Below the pieces are notes generated by a model. It was not told the origin of the DNA. It searched no databases and worked only from the letters and a program-made list of their open reading frames with translations. Shown one piece after another: positions 1 through 5,779 of a stretch of 5,779 nt of DNA. The stretch is from Planctomycetota bacterium (GTDB lineage Bacteria; Planctomycetota; Planctomycetia; Planctomycetales; Planctomycetaceae): NCBI GenBank assembly GCA_023429275.1, contig JAEYWB010000942.1, forward strand, positions 1 to 5,779, read 5' to 3'. Every line of letters begins with the position of its first letter. Within the stretch, counting starts at the first letter, position 1. The position numbers were made by a program, and so were the translations under genes.

Positions 1-42
1 TGGAAAACCCCGGCGGCTGCGGACATCCTGAAGGGGCGGTGA
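1..42 (+). CDS. C-terminal tail of an upstream gene (partial)
   Basis: Frame 1 is open from the window edge and ends in TGA at 40-42, giving 13 residues, WKTPAAADILKGR. Of the 13 sense codons, 11 end in G or C, as in the confident genes here; the other two frames are poorer in this respect. That is the only support, and the piece is too short to assign a family. If real, the gene ends 73 nt before the protease start, close enough for co-transcription. It could equally be non-coding sequence. Confidence 0.3.
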   Translation, partial: WKTPAAADILKGR

Positions 43-115
43 GGAATTTGAATTTCCCGCGGCGGCTCCTGGCGGATGGGTGTCGCAGCCAGCAGTGAAG
101 CCGAAGGAGACGAGG

Positions 116-1120
116 ATGCGTCCGAACCGAGTCGGCCCGATGCTGCTGATCGTGATCCTTCTCACTGGAGCACTCGCGGTCCGCAATCGGGCTGCGGAGC
201 CGGCTCCGGTCTGGACCGTCCCCACGGAGAAGGAACTGGCCGATGCGCTCGGCCGCATCGACGACCTGCCGGTTGAGCAGCGCCGCGCGTTCTCGCCGAA
301 GGGACACGAAGTCAAACGTCCTCCGGGGCCGGGCGACTGGCTGGCCAGCTATCCGGAGCAAGGCCAGAGCTACACGGACTTCGTCGCCTCGAAGCCGAAC
401 AGGATCGATCCGACCCGCCGCAAGCTCTACATCCAGCCCCTGGGGAAGTTCAACGACGAGCAGAGGCCGGTTCTCCGGCAGGTCGCGGACTTCGGCGAGC
501 GGTTCTTTCGTCTCAAGGCCGAGCTGCAGCCGGAGATCGAGATCCCCGAGACGATGACGAAGCGAAGAAACCGTTCCACGCGGGCGGGGCAGATTCTCTC
601 GACCGACGTTCTCGATTTCCTGAAGGCCGACCTGCCGAAGGATGCCTACTGCCGGATCGCCGTCACGATGACGGACCTCTACCCCGAGCCATCGTGGAAC
701 TACGTCTTCGGGCAGGCTTCTCTTCGAGACCGGGTGGGGGTTTACAGCTTCGCCCGGTACGACCGGCGGTTCTTCGGCGAGCAGCCCCTGCCGGGAGATG
801 ACCTGCTGTTTCTGCGGCGGTGCCTCGGCGTCTTCTCCCATGAAGTCGGCCACATGTTCGGGATCGCCCACTGCACGCACTATGAGTGCCTGATGAACGG
901 CTCGAACAATCTCGAGGAGTCGGACAGTCAGTCGCCGCACCTCTGCCCGATCTGCCTTCGAAAACTCGCCTATGCGGCGGGATTCGATCCCGCCGCCCGA
1001 TACGAGTCACTGGGGAAGTTCTACGACAGGCACTTCCTGACCGACGAGGCCCGCTGGGTTCGATCCCGCCTGCTCTGGGTTAAGGAGGGAATGGAACCCG
1101 CAGCGGCGGCAGGGAGCTGA
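116..1120 (+). CDS. Exported archaemetzincin-like zinc metalloprotease (peptidase family M54)
   Basis: Predicted zinc-dependent peptidase of 334 residues. The active site reads HEVGHMFGIAHC (residues 242-253), i.e. HExxHxxGxxH with H242, H246 and H252 as zinc ligands and E243 as the catalytic base. It is followed by the family's cysteine zinc site, C253, C258 and CPIC at 277-280, with the Met-turn methionine M260. This whole arrangement defines archaemetzincins, and the stretch after the Met closely resembles the vertebrate AMZ2 type (NGSNNLEESD...LCPICLRKL). The N-terminus has a basic start (R2, R5), a hydrophobic run at about residues 9-22, then Ala-rich sequence (possible cleavage after A21 or A27), so a signal peptide or membrane anchor is inferred. 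The start is ATG at 116, with AAGGAG at 104-109 six bases upstream; an in-frame GTG at 80 would add 12 residues and blur the signal sequence. Family membership is very likely; the substrate is unknown. Confidence 0.9.
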   Translation: MRPNRVGPMLLIVILLTGALAVRNRAAEPAPVWTVPTEKELADALGRIDDLPVEQRRAFSPKGHEVKRPPGPGDWLASYPEQGQSYTDFVASKPNRIDPTRRKLYIQPLGKFNDEQRPVLRQVADFGERFFRLKAELQPEIEIPETMTKRRNRSTRAGQILSTDVLDFLKADLPKDAYCRIAVTMTDLYPEPSWNYVFGQASLRDRVGVYSFARYDRRFFGEQPLPGDDLLFLRRCLGVFSHEVGHMFGIAHCTHYECLMNGSNNLEESDSQSPHLCPICLRKLAYAAGFDPAARYESLGKFYDRHFLTDEARWVRSRLLWVKEGMEPAAAAGS

Positions 1121-1341
1121 CTCTGCCTGAACATTCGAGCACCTGCCGCGACCGTTGCGGGGGAGGAGTGAACGCGGGGCTCATGCCGGCTGCCCGATGC
1201 CGAAAGGCAACGTCTCGGATTCTTCGGTGCAGGTCGGACCCGGTTCGGAAAAGTGGCGGGCTCTGCGCTTGCCCTGAGGACCGGATAAACCGGGTGACCT
1301 AGGGTTTGCGTGACAAGCACTCCCGAGGTTCAGGCCGCGTC

Positions 1342-1791
1342 ATGCAGCGCATTCCGAACGAGATCCGGACGAGACCGGCGTTCCCATCGGCACGTCGCGG
1401 TGCCGCGTCGTCCCTCCGTTCGGGGGTCGCGGCGGTGGAACTCGCGCTGTGCGCCCCGCTCCTCTTCCTGCTCGTCATGGGAGCGGTCGAGACCGCCAAC
1501 TACATCCACCTGAAGCAGGCTCTCACGCTCGCCGCCTATGAGACCGCCGTCAGCGTCACCTCCATGGGGGGGACCGAGGCGGAGGCTCTGAAGAACGGTG
1601 AAGACATCATGACCGCCCACAAGGTCAAGGGGGGGAAGATCTCGATCTATCCCCCGGTGACCGCCACGACAAAGGCCGGGACGACGATCGTCGTCACGAC
1701 GGAGGCCCCGGTCGCCGACAACGCGGTTTCGCCGCCGTGGTTCTTCAACGGCTCCAGGATCGACGTCAGGTTCACGATGGTGAAACTATGA
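1342..1791 (+). CDS. TadE-like pseudopilin / pilus-assembly protein (first copy)
   Basis: Small membrane protein of 149 residues with the TadE-like layout: a basic N-terminus, one hydrophobic helix at about residues 34-49 (FLLVMG near its end), then a soluble domain rich in Thr and Val. Before the helix it has G28-VAAV-E33, which fits the G|xxxxE prepilin-peptidase site of TadE/TadF pseudopilins, so cleavage after G28 is predicted. In Tad systems such proteins are minor pilins or assembly factors of Flp pili. The start is uncertain: ATG 1342 is chosen, with only a distant GAGG at 1325-1328, while TTG at 1306 would add 12 residues. The stop overlaps the next gene's start (ATGA at 1788-1791), indicating translational coupling. 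I see no good promoter in the 221 nt upstream. No Tad ATPase, secretin or prepilin peptidase lies in the window. Confidence 0.8.
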   Translation: MQRIPNEIRTRPAFPSARRGAASSLRSGVAAVELALCAPLLFLLVMGAVETANYIHLKQALTLAAYETAVSVTSMGGTEAEALKNGEDIMTAHKVKGGKISIYPPVTATTKAGTTIVVTTEAPVADNAVSPPWFFNGSRIDVRFTMVKL

Positions 1792-2990
1792 GAGCTCCCC
1801 ACCGGCCCGCTACCCGTCCCGGTGTCGCTTCGCCGGCCGTGCAGGCCCGCGCGGGGGCGATGCTCGTCCTGATTGGCATGATGCTCGTCATCTTCCTGGT
1901 GATGATCGTCTTCGCCGTCGACGTCTCGTACATGCAGCTCACGCGGAGCGAGCTCCGCGCCGCTTCCGATGCCGCGGCCAAGGCGGGGACAGAGGCCCTC
2001 CGCCGGACGCAGGACCCGACGAAGGCGGTCGCCGCCGCGATCGAATACGCCAGCTATAACCAGATCGGCGGCAAGCCCCTCAAGCTGGCTTACGGAGACA
2101 TCGAACTCGGTCAGACCGTCCTGATGTCTGACGGCAGCTGGGATTTCGTCCCGAACGCCAAGCCGGAGCGGGCCGTGCGGATCAACGCGTCGCTCGCGAA
2201 GGGGAGCGCGAGCGGACCGGTCAACCTGTTTTTTGCCGGCATCTTCGGCCAGAACACCTTCTCGCCGAAGGTGACGTCGGTCGCCGCACAGTTCGACCAG
2301 GATGTCGTCCTCTGCCTCGACCGATCGCATTCGATGTGCTTCGACCTGTCGGGGGTCGACTGGGTGTACCCTGCTGGAACGTCCCTGTCGTATCCACTGA
2401 CGATTACGCTCCCCCCTCACCCGACGGGGAGCCGATGGGCGGCCCTGACCAACGCGGTCGACAAGTACGTCAAGATCGTCACCAAGGTCAACCTCCCACC
2501 CCGGGTGGGAGTGATCACGTGGGCCTCGGACATTAACAAGAGCTCGTACGAGTACACGCTCACCAGGCTCACTTCGCTGGCGGTTGTGCGTGATCTGGAG
2601 CTGTCGACGACCATCAGCGCGATCCTGGGGCCGATCCAGGCACGGGCCCTGAAGCCGATGCTTGGCGCGACGAACTTGTCTGCAGGCCTCAGCGAGGCGG
2701 TCAAGATGCTCGACGCCGACAACACGCGGCCCCTGGCCCGCAAGAGCGTCATCCTGATGACGGACGGCCTCTGGAACCAGGGGGCCGACCCGATGACGGT
2801 CGCCGCGACCGCCAAGGCGAAGGGGATCGTCGTCCACACGATTACGTTCCTTCCGGGTGCGGACCAGACAACGATGAAGGCGGTCGCGACCCTGACCGGC
2901 GGCAAGCACTACTACGCGGTCAATGCCGCCCAGCTCGAGGCTGCGTTTACCGACCTGGCGTACTCGATGCCGGTGCTGCTGACGGAGTAG
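1788..2990 (+). CDS. TadG-like membrane protein with von Willebrand factor A domain
   Basis: A 400-residue protein. The N-terminal Tad-type segment has a basic leader and a hydrophobic helix at about residues 24-44 (LVLIGMMLVIFLVMIVFAVD), then the YMQLTRSELRAASDAAAKAGTEAL segment typical of TadE/G-like proteins (residues about 48-71). A VWA domain follows, about residues 170-385, with a complete metal-binding MIDAS site: DRSHS at 178-182, T295 in GATNLSAG, and D326 in MTDG. VWA domains bind ligands or partners through a divalent metal; here it should lie outside the membrane. Unlike its neighbours it lacks Glu at +5 after the glycine (G23-AMLVL28), so it is probably not processed as a pilin. 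Two cysteines, C176 and C184, flank the DxSxS loop. The start ATG 1788 overlaps the upstream stop; a GTG at 1737 in frame is less likely. The stop overlaps the next gene by one base. Confidence 0.88.
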   Translation: MRAPHRPATRPGVASPAVQARAGAMLVLIGMMLVIFLVMIVFAVDVSYMQLTRSELRAASDAAAKAGTEALRRTQDPTKAVAAAIEYASYNQIGGKPLKLAYGDIELGQTVLMSDGSWDFVPNAKPERAVRINASLAKGSASGPVNLFFAGIFGQNTFSPKVTSVAAQFDQDVVLCLDRSHSMCFDLSGVDWVYPAGTSLSYPLTITLPPHPTGSRWAALTNAVDKYVKIVTKVNLPPRVGVITWASDINKSSYEYTLTRLTSLAVVRDLELSTTISAILGPIQARALKPMLGATNLSAGLSEAVKMLDADNTRPLARKSVILMTDGLWNQGADPMTVAATAKAKGIVVHTITFLPGADQTTMKAVATLTGGKHYYAVNAAQLEAAFTDLAYSMPVLLTE

Positions 2991-3469
2991 TGGCCGGACG
3001 ACCGTTTCGCCGCGACGCCTCCCCCTTTTTGACTTCGCCCCCCGAGCCGCCCGTGAAGAGTTCTCGCTCAGCTACGATTCGCTCCCGTCGCGACGGCGTC
3101 ACGACGGTTGAGTTCGCGATCACCGTGCCGATTGCCTTCCTGCTGCTGTTCGCGACGATCGAGTTCGCGCGAGTCAACATGATCCGCAATACGCTCGTCA
3201 ACGCCGCCTATACAGGGGCCCGCCGGGCGATGGTCCCCGGTTCCACGGCAACGCTCGCGGTCAACGAGGCGAAGAAGGTCCTGGAGATCTGTGGGATCAG
3301 CGACGGCGTGGTCACCGTGACCCCCTCGACTCTCACCCCGACGACGAACGAGGTCTCTGTGACGGTCACCGTCCCGATGGACAAGAACGTCTGGATCTCC
3401 CCGATGTTCATGAAGAACAACAGCTACGCGCGGACCTGCACGCTCTCGCGAGAGCGGGCGAAGCACTGA
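2990..3469 (+). CDS. TadE-like pseudopilin / pilus-assembly protein (second copy)
   Basis: A 159-residue protein with the TadE-like pattern: a basic leader, then G36-VTTV-E41-F, matching the G|xxxxEF prepilin-peptidase site, then a hydrophobic helix at about residues 43-57. The following segment, IEFARVNMIRNTLVNAAYTGARRAMVPG at about 58-85, is characteristic of TadE-like proteins. The C-terminal part alternates Val and Thr and probably forms beta structure. It shares its overall plan but little exact sequence with the first TadE-like gene. The GTG start at 2990 shares a base with the preceding TAG (TAGTG), and a GGAG lies at 2984-2987, too close for an ordinary ribosome binding site, so coupled re-initiation is inferred. 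GTG at 3053 is an alternative that removes 21 leader residues but has no purine-rich site upstream. Confidence 0.82.
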   Translation: MAGRPFRRDASPFLTSPPEPPVKSSRSATIRSRRDGVTTVEFAITVPIAFLLLFATIEFARVNMIRNTLVNAAYTGARRAMVPGSTATLAVNEAKKVLEICGISDGVVTVTPSTLTPTTNEVSVTVTVPMDKNVWISPMFMKNNSYARTCTLSRERAKH

Positions 3470-3497
3470 GGAGCCGGCAGTCCATTGGAAGGTCAGT

Positions 3498-3596
3498 CGC
3501 TCAAAGCTCCGTAGCACGGCCTTCCAGGCCGTCCGAGCGTTGCCGAGCCGCCCTCTCTCGGGCTGGCGACCTCCGTCATGCAAGACGGAAGCAGCC
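3498..3596. repeat. Two consecutive nested hairpins after the Tad-type operon
   Basis: The first element is a perfect 7-bp inverted repeat, ACGGCCT (3516-3522) and AGGCCGT (3526-3532), with a 3-base loop, enclosed by CGCTC (3498-3502) and GAGCG (3535-3539). The second is TCCGTC (3572-3577) and GACGGA (3584-3589) with a 6-base loop, enclosed by GGCTG (3561-3565) and CAGCC (3592-3596). Neither is followed by a T tract, so a classic intrinsic terminator is not supported. They begin 29 nt after the operon's stop codon and could protect the mRNA 3' end, act as a dispersed intergenic repeat, or be part of a small RNA. The pairing is seen in the sequence; the function is unknown. Confidence 0.45.
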
Positions 3597-3805
3597 GACA
3601 GGATCTTCATAATCCGTTCGATTCCGGCCCTTGTTCGGTGTTCGTGGCCCTGGTCGCCCAGCGGGAAGGCCCCGGAAGGCCGCGCTATGGAGAGGTGAGT
3701 GTCCATTCCACGGGCCGGGTTGCTTTCAGGTGGGCGGATCGGCACGGAATTCGGCTCGGGCAAGGTCTGCGGGGCCCCGGCTTTCGGTATTCAGGCAATT
3801 CCGTT

Positions 3806-3835
3806 TTGCGGATCGGGGAATTCGCCGGGTATACT
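3806..3835 (+). promoter_or_regulatory. Sigma70-like promoter for the DUF3299 gene pair
   Basis: TTGCGG at 3806-3811 and TATACT at 3830-3835 are separated by 18 bases. The -10 box differs from TATAAT at one position and the -35 box shares TTG with the consensus. Transcription would start near 3842, leaving a leader of about 64 nt before the ATG at 3906. It sits in a 436-nt gap (3470-3905) that otherwise holds the two hairpins and no supportable gene. Just upstream, CGGAATT (3745-3751) and AATTCCG (3797-3803) form an inverted repeat that could be an operator half-site pair or chance. Confidence 0.5.
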
Positions 3836-3905
3836 TCTCTGGATATCTTTTGCGCTCATTCACGCGCACGTTTGTTCACATCGGTCGAGGCGTGAGGGTT
3901 CGGTT

Positions 3906-4625
3906 ATGTCGCAGGTCCTGGAGATTTCGCCCAGCGGGAGCGAATTCCGCACGTATCAGGATGAAGGGACGGAGTTCTCCTACAAGCCGGTCCTTGGCCT
4001 CTCGATCCTCGCGGTCGTGATGGCCGTGATCTCGGTCTTCGCCCTGGCGTTCTGGGCGATCATTCCCCTCGCTCTCCTGGGAGCCGGGGTGGCTGCGGTC
4101 AGCCTGATCCAGCTCTACCGCGCTGCGGGAGAGTACCGGGGATTCGCAGGGTCATGGTTCGCGCTGGTGACCTGCCTGCTGACATTTGCGGGGGGAATCG
4201 GCGTCCAGGTCCATGCGTACCAGACGGAAGTCCCCGAGGGGTTCGAGCGGCTCAATTTCTCCGCCGACATCTCGAAGAAGGGGATTCTGTACCAGCAGGG
4301 ATACATGGCGCCGCATCCGGACGTCGCCGCGCTCGACGGGAAGAAGGTGTTCCTCAAGGGCTTCGTCTACCCCGAGAAGCAGCAGATCGGCCTCAAGGGA
4401 TTCCTGTTCTGCCGTGACGGCGGGGACTGCTGCTTCGGGGGAAATCCGAAGCCGGAGGACCGCATCGGCGTCATCATGACCGGCGACAAGACGATCGATT
4501 TCTACCCCGGCCGCGTCTCGGTCGCCGGCACGTTCCGGCTGAACCGGAACTACAAGGGGGGGGACAAGGAGCCGATCTACCTGATCGACGGTGAGCACTA
4601 CACTCCTGCCCAGTCCGATTTCTGA
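3906..4625 (+). CDS. Membrane-anchored DUF3299-like protein with three transmembrane helices
   Basis: A 239-residue protein of unknown function. Helices are predicted at about residues 28-49, 51-71 and 83-105, an arrangement like the DUF4190-type membrane anchors common in planctomycete proteins. The loop between helices 2 and 3 carries R72 and R78, so by the positive-inside rule it is cytoplasmic and the C-terminal domain is outside. That domain (about 110-239) resembles DUF3299: DGKKVFLKGFVYP (144-156), then FLFCRDGGDCCFGG (166-179) with adjacent C175 and C176 and an extra C169, then VSVAGTFRL. The paired cysteines suggest metal binding or redox chemistry, but this is inference. The start is ATG 3906, with GAGG at 3894-3897 eight bases upstream; the frame is open further back to 3699 but that part looks non-coding. 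The next gene, a paralog, begins 47 nt downstream with no terminator between, so co-transcription is likely. Confidence 0.78.
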   Translation: MSQVLEISPSGSEFRTYQDEGTEFSYKPVLGLSILAVVMAVISVFALAFWAIIPLALLGAGVAAVSLIQLYRAAGEYRGFAGSWFALVTCLLTFAGGIGVQVHAYQTEVPEGFERLNFSADISKKGILYQQGYMAPHPDVAALDGKKVFLKGFVYPEKQQIGLKGFLFCRDGGDCCFGGNPKPEDRIGVIMTGDKTIDFYPGRVSVAGTFRLNRNYKGGDKEPIYLIDGEHYTPAQSDF

Positions 4626-4672
4626 AATATGTTTCGTGATTCAAGGATGAATCCGCCAACGAGGGAGAGACG

Positions 4673-5449
4673 ATGGATCGCTCGAGCTGGATATCGATGG
4701 TCCTGCTGATCGCCGCTGCCGGCTGCGCGGAGAACGCCGTCCCCTCGAAGGACGTTCAGCAGGTTCCGACGACGAGCGAGTACCGCCGTCCCGAACGAGC
4801 GACGCCGGTCGCCGTCGACCCGGTCGACACCCCGATTCTGCCTGAAGTCGCTTCCGAGCCCTCCGGAAACTCCCAGGTCGCCGTGGCGTCGGCTTCCGTT
4901 CCGGCCTCTCCTGCGACTGAAGAACCGGCCGCCCCGTCGGAGAAAGCTGTCAGCCCGGCTGCGGATTCGACGACCGCGGAGAATGCGGCGTCCCCGATAG
5001 GGCCCCGGCCGCTGACGCTCCTTGTCCCGGAGAAGGCGTTTCAGAAGACGACGGGAGGGGAGCTGCGGGTCAGCTTTGACGACCTCGACCTTCTCAAGGT
5101 CCTCGACGCGGAACCTGTTCCGGTCGATGTCGTCGATCACTTCCCCTCCTGGCTCAAGGATCTCAGCGGCAAGGTGGTCCGGCTGCGGGGCTTCATGAAG
5201 CCGCCGCCGCGTGAGAAAGAGCTCCCGTTCTTTCTCTTTGTGCGGGACAGCAAGGACTGCTGCTTCGGCGCCAACGTCAAGATTTACGACCAGGTCGCCG
5301 TGAAGATGAAGCCGGGAACGACGACCGACTACATTCACATGCGGCCGTTCGACGTCACGGGAAAATTCGTGATCAAGTCGGTGGTGCGGGACGGCAAGCT
5401 GATGCTGCTCTATCAGCTTGAAGACGCCACGGTTCTCGACAAGAGCTAG
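4673..5449 (+). CDS. DUF3299-like lipoprotein, paralog of the preceding gene
   Basis: A 258-residue predicted lipoprotein of unknown function. The N-terminus has a short hydrophobic run ending in LLIAAAGC, a lipobox with C18 as the lipidated residue. Residues about 19-110 are a Pro/Ala/Ser/Glu-rich linker likely to be disordered, a common spacer across the periplasm. The C-terminal domain (about 140-258) matches the preceding protein segment by segment: LSGKVVRLRGFMKPP (164-178), FFLFVRDSKDCCFG (186-199) with C196 and C197, then FDVTGKFVI. The extra cysteine of the neighbour (C169 there) is Val190 here. The start is ATG 4673, with GAGGGAGAG at 4661-4669 just upstream. It probably shares the promoter near 3830. 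The shared domain suggests duplication followed by divergence of the anchor. Lipoprotein status is well supported; the domain name rests on my memory of the family pattern. Confidence 0.8.
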   Translation: MDRSSWISMVLLIAAAGCAENAVPSKDVQQVPTTSEYRRPERATPVAVDPVDTPILPEVASEPSGNSQVAVASASVPASPATEEPAAPSEKAVSPAADSTTAENAASPIGPRPLTLLVPEKAFQKTTGGELRVSFDDLDLLKVLDAEPVPVDVVDHFPSWLKDLSGKVVRLRGFMKPPPREKELPFFLFVRDSKDCCFGANVKIYDQVAVKMKPGTTTDYIHMRPFDVTGKFVIKSVVRDGKLMLLYQLEDATVLDKS

Positions 5450-5532
5450 ATCGCCGGAGGCATGATGCCGCCACGACCCTGTGCCGATGCCCGGCTCGGG
5501 AACCTCGCATTGGCCGGCAGGCGGGGAGCCGA

Positions 5533-5743
5533 ATGAGTCACGTCGCTGATCTGCCGGTTGGCGACGCGCGCCCCTGGGTCGCCATTCAGCGCAATCCGAT
5601 GTCGGGGGCGGGCAAACAGTCCGACCTTCTTCTCGATCTTGTCCGTCATCTCCGGCGGCTCGGTCTCCGGCCGCGGCTGTTCTCGAAGCGGGCGTCTCTC
5701 GACGCCGACGTTCGCGATCCGGTGCGCCGCGCGGGACTGCGGG
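5533..5743 (+). CDS. Diacylglycerol kinase family lipid kinase, N-terminal fragment (truncated by contig end)
   Basis: Only about 70 residues are genomic. WVAIQRNPMSGAGK (residues 15-28) is the opening beta strand and NPxSGxGK motif of the DAGK catalytic domain (YegS/LCB5/sphingosine-kinase superfamily). It is followed by a helix (LLLDLVRHLRRLGLRPRLFS) of the kind preceding the nucleotide-binding GGDGT motif, which would come soon after but is lost. These enzymes phosphorylate diacylglycerol or related lipids using ATP at the inner face of the membrane. The start is ATG 5533 with GGGGAG at 5523-5528 four bases upstream. The frame stays open to the window end, but from 5744 the translation (VYYTQLRAHET) is adapter sequence and should not be counted. 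It lies 83 nt after the lipoprotein gene and may belong to the same transcript. Confidence 0.75.
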
Positions 5744-5779
5744 CTGTCTATTATACACAACTCCGAGCCCACGAGACGG
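5744..5779. other. Residual Illumina Nextera adapter at contig end (artefact)
   Basis: Bases 5744-5777 match the reverse-complement Nextera read-2 adapter at 32 of 34 positions. The first part corresponds to the Tn5 mosaic end CTGTCTCTTATACACATCT, with C to A at 5750 and T to A at 5760; the rest, CCGAGCCCACGAGAC at 5763-5777, is exact. The last two bases, GG, would be the start of the index. This is a library-preparation artefact, not biology, and it puts the end of real genomic sequence at about 5743. The adapter is recalled from general knowledge, not looked up. Confidence 0.93.

Noticed and set aside
80..115. GTG start 12 codons earlier for the metalloprotease
   Set aside because: The AAGGAG at 104-109 is spaced six bases from ATG 116 and would lie inside the longer coding sequence. 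The shorter form begins with a typical signal sequence.
1195..1212. Small hairpin with GAAA loop (TGCC GAAA GGCA) after the protease gene as a terminator
   Set aside because: Only a 4-bp core stem and no T tract; short GC-rich pairings like this are expected by chance here.
1121..1341. Promoter for the Tad-type operon
   Set aside because: A GATAAA-like box at 1284-1289 has no -35 box at usable spacing, so no promoter could be supported.
1647..2909. Long reverse-strand open frame of 420 codons opposite the VWA gene
   Set aside because: Its product is dominated by Arg, Asp, His and Gly with no recognisable domain, as expected from the mirror of a high-GC gene. The + strand frame encodes a clear TadG/VWA protein with a full MIDAS site.
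3068..3763. Reverse-strand open frame covering the second TadE gene and the intergenic hairpins
   Set aside because: No family resemblance, it overlaps a confident gene, and its intergenic part coincides with the hairpins.
3699..3905. N-terminal extension of the membrane DUF3299-like protein back to an upstream in-frame start
   Set aside because: The extension has no conserved features and would span the promoter at 3806-3835. ATG 3906 has its own GAGG site at suitable spacing.
5452..5470. Imperfect inverted repeat around GGCATGATGCC after the lipoprotein gene as a terminator
   Set aside because: Short stem with a mismatch and a 3-base loop, no T tract, and the next gene begins soon after.
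4598..5758. Reverse-strand open frame of 386 codons opposite the lipoprotein and kinase genes
   Set aside because: Arg-rich, low-complexity translation with no motifs, and it runs into the adapter sequence. It is a shadow of the + strand genes.

Overview
The window reads as a short, high-GC piece of a bacterial chromosome, most likely from the Planctomycetes. This is inferred from three things: a secreted archaemetzincin-type protease, a TadE / von Willebrand-factor-A (VWA) / TadE cluster, and tandem DUF3299-type proteins with a DCCFG motif. I associate all three with planctomycete genomes, but no rRNA or other taxonomic marker is present. All genes lie on the + strand. The 3' end looks like a true contig end, because the last ~36 bases are Nextera sequencing-adapter sequence and not genome.

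Layout. 1-42: probable last codons of an upstream gene. 116-1120: an exported zinc metalloprotease of the archaemetzincin (M54) family with a complete active site and a cysteine zinc site. 1342-3469: three tightly packed genes, TadE-like, TadG-like with a VWA domain, and TadE-like, joined by an ATGA overlap and a TAGTG overlap. 3470-3905: a 436-nt gap holding two nested hairpins just after the operon and a sigma70-like promoter (TTGCGG, 18 nt, TATACT) before the next gene. 3906-4625 and 4673-5449: two paralogous proteins sharing a DUF3299-like domain, one held by three membrane helices and one a predicted lipoprotein. 5533-5743: start of a diacylglycerol-kinase-family (YegS/LCB5-like) lipid kinase, cut off by the adapter.

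How the genes may work together. The Tad-type genes form one translationally coupled unit for envelope or pilus-associated proteins. Both small proteins carry the G|xxxxE pseudopilin processing motif, while the VWA protein does not. The two DUF3299 genes look co-transcribed from the 3830-region promoter, and both conserved domains are predicted to lie outside the cytoplasmic membrane. Nothing in the sequence ties the protease, the Tad cluster and the DUF3299 pair into one pathway. Apart from the lipid kinase, everything encoded appears directed to the cell envelope. I did not find a convincing new multi-gene system. The best items are the adapter artefact, the exported archaemetzincin and the DUF3299 pair.
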